Shown here in pieces: positions 59,341 to 64,000 of a DNA stretch of 64,000 nt. The stretch comes from Candidatus Promineifilum breve (GTDB taxonomy: Bacteria; Chloroflexota; Anaerolineae; Promineifilales; Promineifilaceae). The notes under the pieces are model-generated. The model saw only the letters and a program-made list of their open reading frames with translations. It was not told where the DNA came from and made no database searches. How positions within the stretch are numbered: the first letter of the stretch is position 1; every line of letters starts with the position of its first letter. The position numbers were made by a program, and so were the translations under genes. The stretch is from assembly GCF_900066015.1 (NCBI RefSeq), contig NZ_LN890656.1:310001-374000 (forward strand), in the 5' to 3' direction.

Positions 59341-61388
59341 TTATTCTCTCTCCGGGCGTTCAACAGGCCGAAGACGTCGGTCGAGCTGCGCGTCGGCGGC
59401 ACGACCATGTCCGGCGGATGCAACAGAAAGCAGTCGGTTTGCTCGCCGCCCAGGCCGCCGTGGACGCCGATCTGCTCTTCCAGGGCGGCCACGGTCTTGT
59501 CGGGGTAGACGGCGCTCATGACGGTAATATCGCCGGCGCTGGGAAAGTCGGCCAGCCGTCCCACCTGCCAGGCGCGCAGGTCGGCATCGCCGTAGGTCAA
59601 CAGCGGGTCTTCGCCGGTCACATCGCCGGTATGCAGATTGCGCGCCCCGCGCGGCCCCAGGGCAATCGGCACGCCGGCATCATCGGCGACGACGACCAGG
59701 CCCACGCCCTCGTGCCGCACCAGGGCGTCGATAAGGTTGGGGTAGGTCTGATTCAATTCGCTCAGCCTGGCCCGTTGCGGAAAGGCGCGGAAGTAGATCT
59801 GGGCCAGATTGCCGCTGGCGCAGAAGGTGACGTCGGCCGCAGCGCGCAAGCCTTCGTTCTCGTATTCGCGCAACTGCTCGGCCGCTTCTTCGGCCAGTTC
59901 GCGCATCTGCTCGGCCGCCGCCTTGCCGATGACGCCGCCCATGCCCTGCTCGTGGATGTTGCCCAGTTCGGCGGCCATGGCGATGACCGACAGCGAGCCG
60001 TCATCCAGATCGTGGGCCTCGGAGACGACCGTGCCGGTGGGCAGGTAGCGCTCGATGAACTCCAGCAGGCTATAGCCGTAGCGCATCTGAAACGTCGCGC
60101 CCGAAGAATGGCCGTGGTCGGACAGCAGGATCAGCTCATAGGGGCGGGGCGAACGGCGGGCCAGGACGACGCGCAGTTGGCCCAGGAAGCGGTCGAAGCC
60201 GCGCAACGTGCCGAAGGCGTGGCGCGACCACGGCCCGGAGAAGTGGGCTACCTTGTCGTAGCCGGGCCAGGTGGTATAGACGATCGGCTCGCCGCGCCTG
60301 ATCTGGATCAGTGTCAGGAAGCCCGACACCTCGCGCATCACCACGGTGGTAGCGGCGCGATAGAAGGGGTAGAAATCGGCCAGGCGATTGAGGCGCGGCT
60401 GGACATTGCGGGCCACGTCGGTGCCATATTGCCACACTTCCAACGCCGCCTCGCCGATGAACAGGCCGACGACGCGCAGCAGGAAATGGGGATTGAGCAG
60501 CAGCAGGTAGATGTCGCGAGCGCGGGCTTTCTTCTCCTCGTCCGCGCCGCCGGTCAGGTCGGTGGCCGTCAGCAGCGACAGCCGGGCGTCGCCGTCGAGC
60601 AGGTTGTTGATGCTCACGCCGTCGCGCAGCAGCCCGCGGCCGCCGCCGTAGCGGGCGTTGATGAGCGCGGCGTCACTGCCGGCCACGTAGAGGCGATTCT
60701 CGGCCTTGCTGAACCAGCGGAAGGCGGGGATGTCGTAATTGTCGCCGTAGAGGATGCCCGCCTGGCAGGCAGCCGTCTGGGACGAAAGGCCGCAATCGGT
60801 GCGGGAGAGCACGTAGCCGTCATTGGCGATCATGCGCGCCACATTGGGCATGTAGCCGCGAGTCATGGCTTCCTGGATGTGGTGATAGCTCAGCCCGTCC
60901 ACTTGCAGCACGATCAGGCCGCGGTAGTCGTCCTGGGGCGCGCTGACCCAGTCGCGAGCGATGCGGCGGCCGATGACGGCGCGATAGAACGAGCCGCTAT
61001 CGTCGATGCCCAGCAGCCCGGCGATGAGGGTGTTGACCACCGCCAGAACGATGCCGGCGATGATGGCCGGCAGCCAGCCGTCCACCGTCAGCCCGCCGCC
61101 CAGCAGGTTGGCCGTCAGGCGCAGCATCATGGCATTGATTAAAAACCCGGCCACCAACAGCAGGATGAACCCGCGGCGCATGACCACCAGCAGGATGAGC
61201 GGCCGGATGATGATGTTGGCCGTGCCCAACACGAGGGCGGCGATGAGGGCGATGCCCCAGGCCGGCACGCGCCCGTGAGCGACCAGGCCGATGCCGGGCA
61301 TGATCCAGGCGGTGAGGCTCAGCGACAGCGCGTCGATGAGCCAGATGGCGATGAAGCGGGCGAGGAAGCGGGTGAATGATCGGTGCAT
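59325..61388 (-). CDS. Membrane fusion of phage-holin-4_2-like domain and type I phosphodiesterase-like domain
   Basis: The first ~140 residues form four membrane helices like the PF04020 (phage_holin_4_2) family (LIDALSLSLTAWIMPGIGLV, ALVLGTANIIIRPLILLVVM). The remainder is an alkaline-phosphatase-superfamily hydrolase. Metal and nucleophile motifs read LIVLQVDGLSYHHI, SSQTAACQAGIL, DKVAHFSGPW and LLSDHGHSSG. The catalytic face should lie outside the membrane. Such enzymes cleave phosphodiesters or sulfate/phosphate esters; the substrate is unknown. The start is ATG 61388. The C-terminus (ENNLATD) is provided by the adjacent repeat. Confidence 0.82.
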   Translation of the reverse strand: MHRSFTRFLARFIAIWLIDALSLSLTAWIMPGIGLVAHGRVPAWGIALIAALVLGTANIIIRPLILLVVMRRGFILLLVAGFLINAMMLRLTANLLGGGLTVDGWLPAIIAGIVLAVVNTLIAGLLGIDDSGSFYRAVIGRRIARDWVSAPQDDYRGLIVLQVDGLSYHHIQEAMTRGYMPNVARMIANDGYVLSRTDCGLSSQTAACQAGILYGDNYDIPAFRWFSKAENRLYVAGSDAALINARYGGGRGLLRDGVSINNLLDGDARLSLLTATDLTGGADEEKKARARDIYLLLLNPHFLLRVVGLFIGEAALEVWQYGTDVARNVQPRLNRLADFYPFYRAATTVVMREVSGFLTLIQIRRGEPIVYTTWPGYDKVAHFSGPWSRHAFGTLRGFDRFLGQLRVVLARRSPRPYELILLSDHGHSSGATFQMRYGYSLLEFIERYLPTGTVVSEAHDLDDGSLSVIAMAAELGNIHEQGMGGVIGKAAAEQMRELAEEAAEQLREYENEGLRAAADVTFCASGNLAQIYFRAFPQRARLSELNQTYPNLIDALVRHEGVGLVVVADDAGVPIALGPRGARNLHTGDVTGEDPLLTYGDADLRAWQVGRLADFPSAGDITVMSAVYPDKTVAALEEQIGVHGGLGGEQTDCFLLHPPDMVVPPTRSSTDVFGLLNARRENNLATD

Positions 61389-61424
61389 TGTTAGGTGGTG
61401 GGAATGGTGGTGGGAAGCGAGAGA

Positions 61425-61456
61425 GAAACCGAGTTTTCAAGAAAAAACTCGGTTTC
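61425..61456. repeat. GAAACCGAG hairpin
   Basis: GAAACCGAGTTTTCAAGAAA with AAAACTCGGTTTC forms the fourth copy of this hairpin, between two minus-strand genes. Confidence 0.88.
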
Positions 61457-61462
61457 TAGGAA

Positions 61463-62638
61463 TTAACCCGCAATACTATACTCATACCGCCCGCGCACCG
61501 GCTCGTCGTCGGCGAAGCGGCCGAGGCGGAACAGGCGGCTGTCGAACAGCGGGTCGGCCACGCCCAGCACGCGCTCGGCCACCAGGCGGCCGACGGCCGG
61601 GCCGAGCTTGAAGCCGTGGCCGCTGGCCCCGCAACAATGGTAGAAGCCGCTGCCCGCCGGAGCCTCGTCGATGATGGCGTGCCAGTCGGGCGTCACGTCG
61701 TAGAGGGCGGCGTAGCCCCCGGCGCTGGCGCTGCGCTCCATGGCCGGGTAGCGGCGAATGAGGCGCTCGCCGCTGTCGAGGATGAAGTCGGTATCGACGC
61801 CCTCGGCGTAGCGGTCGGGATCGACGATGGCGTTGGCCTCGGCCGGGTCGACCAGGCCGACGAGGGTCAGGCCGCCGGTCTCGCTGCGGAAGTAGGTGGC
61901 GTGGATGAAATCGACCACGACGGGGTGGATGGCCTCTTCGCCGGCCGGGCGCTTGAAGAACGATACCTGGACGCGGCAGGCGCTGATCGGAATCTCGACC
62001 CCGGCCAGCCGGGCCACCCGCGCCCCCCACGGCCCGGCGCAGTTGACGACGACCGGCGCGGCCAGATCGCCGGCGGCCGTGGCCACGCCCGTCACCCGGC
62101 CGCCGCTCTGGTGGATGGCCGTCACAGCGGTGTTGGTCAACAGCCGCGCCCCGGCCCGTTTGGCGGCGGCGGCGTAGGCGTTGACGGTCAGATACGGGTC
62201 GGCATAGCCGCTATCCTCTTCCCAGGCGGCGGCCACCAGATCGTCGCTGGCGATGCCGGGCATGACTTCGCGCAGGGCTTCGGGCGACAGCAGTTCGGTG
62301 CGGATGCCCACGCCGCGCTGCATGGCGACGTTGGCCGCCAGCCCGGCCTGGTCCTTGGCCGCGGCGATGGCGACGAAGCCGGTTCGCCGGAAGCCGCATT
62401 CGCCGCCGACACGCTCTTCAAAATCCTGGAAGACGCCCAGGCTGTAGTGGGCCATGCGGGCCGTCAGTTCGTTGGAGTAATGCTGGCGGATGATGGCCGA
62501 CGAGCGGCCGGTGGGGCCGTCGCCGATGTTGTCTTTCTCCACCAGAGCGACGCGCACGCCGCGCTGGGCCAGTTCCAGGGCGGTGGAGCAACCATTGATG
62601 CCCCCGCCGATGATGATGACGTCGTAGGTGTTGATCAT
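61463..62638 (-). CDS. FAD-dependent oxidoreductase, DAO/sarcosine oxidase-like
   Basis: The 391-residue protein starts with the FAD-binding loop YDVIIIGGGINGCSTALELA, then VALVEKDNIGDGPTGRSSAI, and ends with the second FAD contact CCGASGHGFKLGPAVGRLVA. This is the layout of D-amino-acid oxidase/sarcosine oxidase beta/glycine oxidase proteins (SAIIRQHYSNELTARMA). It should oxidise an amine or amino acid to an imine with H2O2 or another acceptor. No neighbouring sarcosine-oxidase subunits are present, so it is probably a monomeric oxidase. The ATG is preceded by GGAGG. Confidence 0.88.
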   Translation of the reverse strand: MINTYDVIIIGGGINGCSTALELAQRGVRVALVEKDNIGDGPTGRSSAIIRQHYSNELTARMAHYSLGVFQDFEERVGGECGFRRTGFVAIAAAKDQAGLAANVAMQRGVGIRTELLSPEALREVMPGIASDDLVAAAWEEDSGYADPYLTVNAYAAAAKRAGARLLTNTAVTAIHQSGGRVTGVATAAGDLAAPVVVNCAGPWGARVARLAGVEIPISACRVQVSFFKRPAGEEAIHPVVVDFIHATYFRSETGGLTLVGLVDPAEANAIVDPDRYAEGVDTDFILDSGERLIRRYPAMERSASAGGYAALYDVTPDWHAIIDEAPAGSGFYHCCGASGHGFKLGPAVGRLVAERVLGVADPLFDSRLFRLGRFADDEPVRGRYEYSIAG

Positions 62639-62670
62639 AGGAGGAGAGTATCCACAGATTACAAAGAAAA

Positions 62671-62806
62671 GAAAACCACAGATTGCACAGATTTCACAGA
62701 TTAAGAAAAGTGGGTAGTGGTTAGTGGGCAGTGGGCAGTCTCGTTACTGCCCACTGCCCACTATCCACTGTCTTAAATCTGTGAAATCTGTGAAATCTGT
62801 GGTTTC
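62671..62806. repeat. Nested double palindrome (CTGTGAAAT outside, GTGGGCA inside)
   Basis: Outer arms of ACAGATTTCACAGATT / AATCTGTGAAATCTGTG words (62671-62705 and 62772-62806) enclose an inner inverted repeat AGTGGGCAGTGGGCAGT (62722-62739) with its complement (62746-62762). This is the same architecture as 22762-22886. The right arm holds the end of the TPR gene. Confidence 0.85.
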
Positions 62807-64000
62807 TCCGTCTGGGCCAGGAAGGAAGCGCGCAGGTCGTCGGGCCAGGTGTTGGCGGCCACGAAGGCGATCTCGGCCGCGGCCTCGGCGTGGAGCGTGG
62901 CCGCCGCCGCGTCATCGCCGCGTTGCCCGGCCAGCGCCGCCGCCGCCGCCAGAAAGCGCCACAGCGAACCGCGCATGTCCAGCGTCCGCGCCAGGTCGAT
63001 GGCCGCGGCGAAGGAGCCGGCCGCTTCGTCGGCGCGCCCGGCGGCCAGCAGCGCCCTGGCCCGCAGGTAGTAGACGGGCGGCAAGATGCCCCGGCTGTCC
63101 ATGGCCGTGAAGCGCGTGACGGCGGCCTCGGCCCGCGCCAGCGCCTCGGCCACATCCCCCTGGGCCAGGGCCAACTCGATGCCCGCCAGCGACAGATCGA
63201 ATAGCTGGAAGACCTGTTGCTGCTCCTGATAGGCCGCCGCGTCGGCATATAGGTCGGCCGCAGCGTCGATTTCGCCCCGGGCGACAAGGCAATTGACGAT
63301 GCGGCCGATGCACATGCCCACGAATTGCGGCAATTGCTCGCGGGCCAATGTCAGGGCCGCCCGCGCCCGCCGCAGCGCCTCGTCCAGGTCGCCCGCTTCC
63401 TGCAACACGCGGGCCAGGAAGGTGTTGGACAGGATGTCCCCGGCCACGAAACCGGCGGCGCGGGTTTTCTCGTTGCCGCCGGACAAATCGTCCACGGCGC
63501 GCCCCACCTCGCCCAGATAGCCCAGGATTTGGCCGCGCACCGCCTGGCTATAAGCCTCGCCCCAGATGTTGCCGATGCGCGTGGTGATGAGAAACGCCTC
63601 CTCGACCTTGACCAAGCCGGCGCGGAAGTGGCCGCCGATCTGTTCCCAGACGGCCGAACTGGTCAGGCTATCGGCCAGCATGGCCTCGTTGCCCAGCGCC
63701 CGCCAGCGGTCGCGGGCCTCGCCCAGCAGCTCGCCAGCCCGGTCGAGACGGCCGAACGTGCCGTACAACTCGCCCAGGTCGTTGACCAGGTAGGCCAACT
63801 CCTCGCCCAGCCCCAGTTCCCGGGCCAGAGCCAGGCCGCGCTCGCCGTGGACGGTGGCCCATTCCAGGCCGTTCAGGTCGAAACGGCCGATATTGAGCAG
63901 GTTCCAGAGGATACGCACCTCGGCCACGCGGTTGCCGGCGGCCTCGGCCAATGCCACCGCCCGCTCCATCAGCGCCCGGCCGCGCGCGGCGTCATAGAAC
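62773..64000 (-). CDS. TPR-repeat protein, 5'-truncated by the window edge
   Basis: The frame is open through base 64000 (FYDAARGRALMERAVALAEA), so the N-terminus is outside the window. At least eight tetratricopeptide-like helix pairs are visible (ALARELGLGEELAYLVNDLG, LARVLQEAGDLDEALRRARA, LALAQGDVAEALARAEAAVT). Such C-terminal TPR solenoids usually follow a cyclase, NTPase or LuxR-type domain, as in the gene at 55877. The last residues (EKPQISQISQI) and the stop come from the CTGTGAAAT word palindrome. Confidence 0.75.
   Translation of the reverse strand, partial: FYDAARGRALMERAVALAEAAGNRVAEVRILWNLLNIGRFDLNGLEWATVHGERGLALARELGLGEELAYLVNDLGELYGTFGRLDRAGELLGEARDRWRALGNEAMLADSLTSSAVWEQIGGHFRAGLVKVEEAFLITTRIGNIWGEAYSQAVRGQILGYLGEVGRAVDDLSGGNEKTRAAGFVAGDILSNTFLARVLQEAGDLDEALRRARAALTLAREQLPQFVGMCIGRIVNCLVARGEIDAAADLYADAAAYQEQQQVFQLFDLSLAGIELALAQGDVAEALARAEAAVTRFTAMDSRGILPPVYYLRARALLAAGRADEAAGSFAAAIDLARTLDMRGSLWRFLAAAAALAGQRGDDAAAATLHAEAAAEIAFVAANTWPDDLRASFLAQTEKPQISQISQI

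Overview
The window looks like a chromosome segment of a GC-rich, multicellular or filamentous member of the Chloroflexota (Anaerolineae/Caldilineae-like, for example a Promineifilum relative). This is inferred from the gene mix: a metacaspase with effector-associated-domain (EAD) proteins, a ChvE/MmsA/MmsB sugar ABC transporter, CSLREA and parallel beta-helix surface proteins, a CpXC protein, DUF5667 downstream of an ECF sigma factor, and cyclase-ATPase-TPR proteins. Very short word-built palindromes also fill the intergenic space. No rRNA, tRNA, CRISPR array, transposase or phage module was seen.

Layout. 1-4.2 kb: the 3' end of a secreted beta-helix protein, a Uma2-family protein and a Gfo/Idh/MocA oxidoreductase. 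4.2-6.7 kb: an orphan DUF104 antitoxin, then a metacaspase and an EAD protein that share a glycine-rich motif and a helical C-terminus. 7.1-17 kb: an EEP-family hydrolase, a propeller/Cys-rich surface protein and an alpha-2-macroglobulin lipoprotein. 17.5-22.8 kb: a multiple-monosaccharide ABC transporter operon whose binding protein is an internal tandem duplication. 22.8-26 kb: an MmeI-like fused restriction-modification enzyme. 26.5-31.8 kb: a ZIP transporter and multicopper oxidase, a divergent TetR regulator with a readable promoter/operator, an NmrA-like protein and a DUF6069 membrane protein. 32-39.2 kb: small and hypothetical genes, an M6 metalloprotease, an SDR, and an EAD/DUF2283/lipoprotein cluster. 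39.5-45 kb: a 1847-residue secreted GH13 amylase. 45-50 kb: a CpXC protein, an FxLYD-like lipoprotein and a CSLREA beta-helix protein. 50-55 kb: an Asp/Asn-repeat secreted protein, an ECF sigma factor, a DUF5667 membrane protein and a GT-C-like membrane protein. 55-64 kb: a heme-binding protein, a frameshifted adenylate cyclase-ATPase-TPR protein, a holin/phosphodiesterase fusion, a FAD oxidoreductase and the 3' part of a TPR protein.

Three themes stand out. First, intergenic DNA is built from at least a dozen families of short words repeated in tandem and then inverted, so that they form hairpins, some nested. The same words also occur in frame inside genes, where they encode low-complexity peptides, and at gene ends, where they supply the C-terminus and stop codon. 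Second, three otherwise unrelated secreted proteins end in the same unnamed 'FDGSDVG' domain, which may be a surface-attachment module. Third, the metacaspase-EAD pair and a second EAD cluster look like conflict or programmed-death components.

All calls come from reading the sequence; no database search was run.
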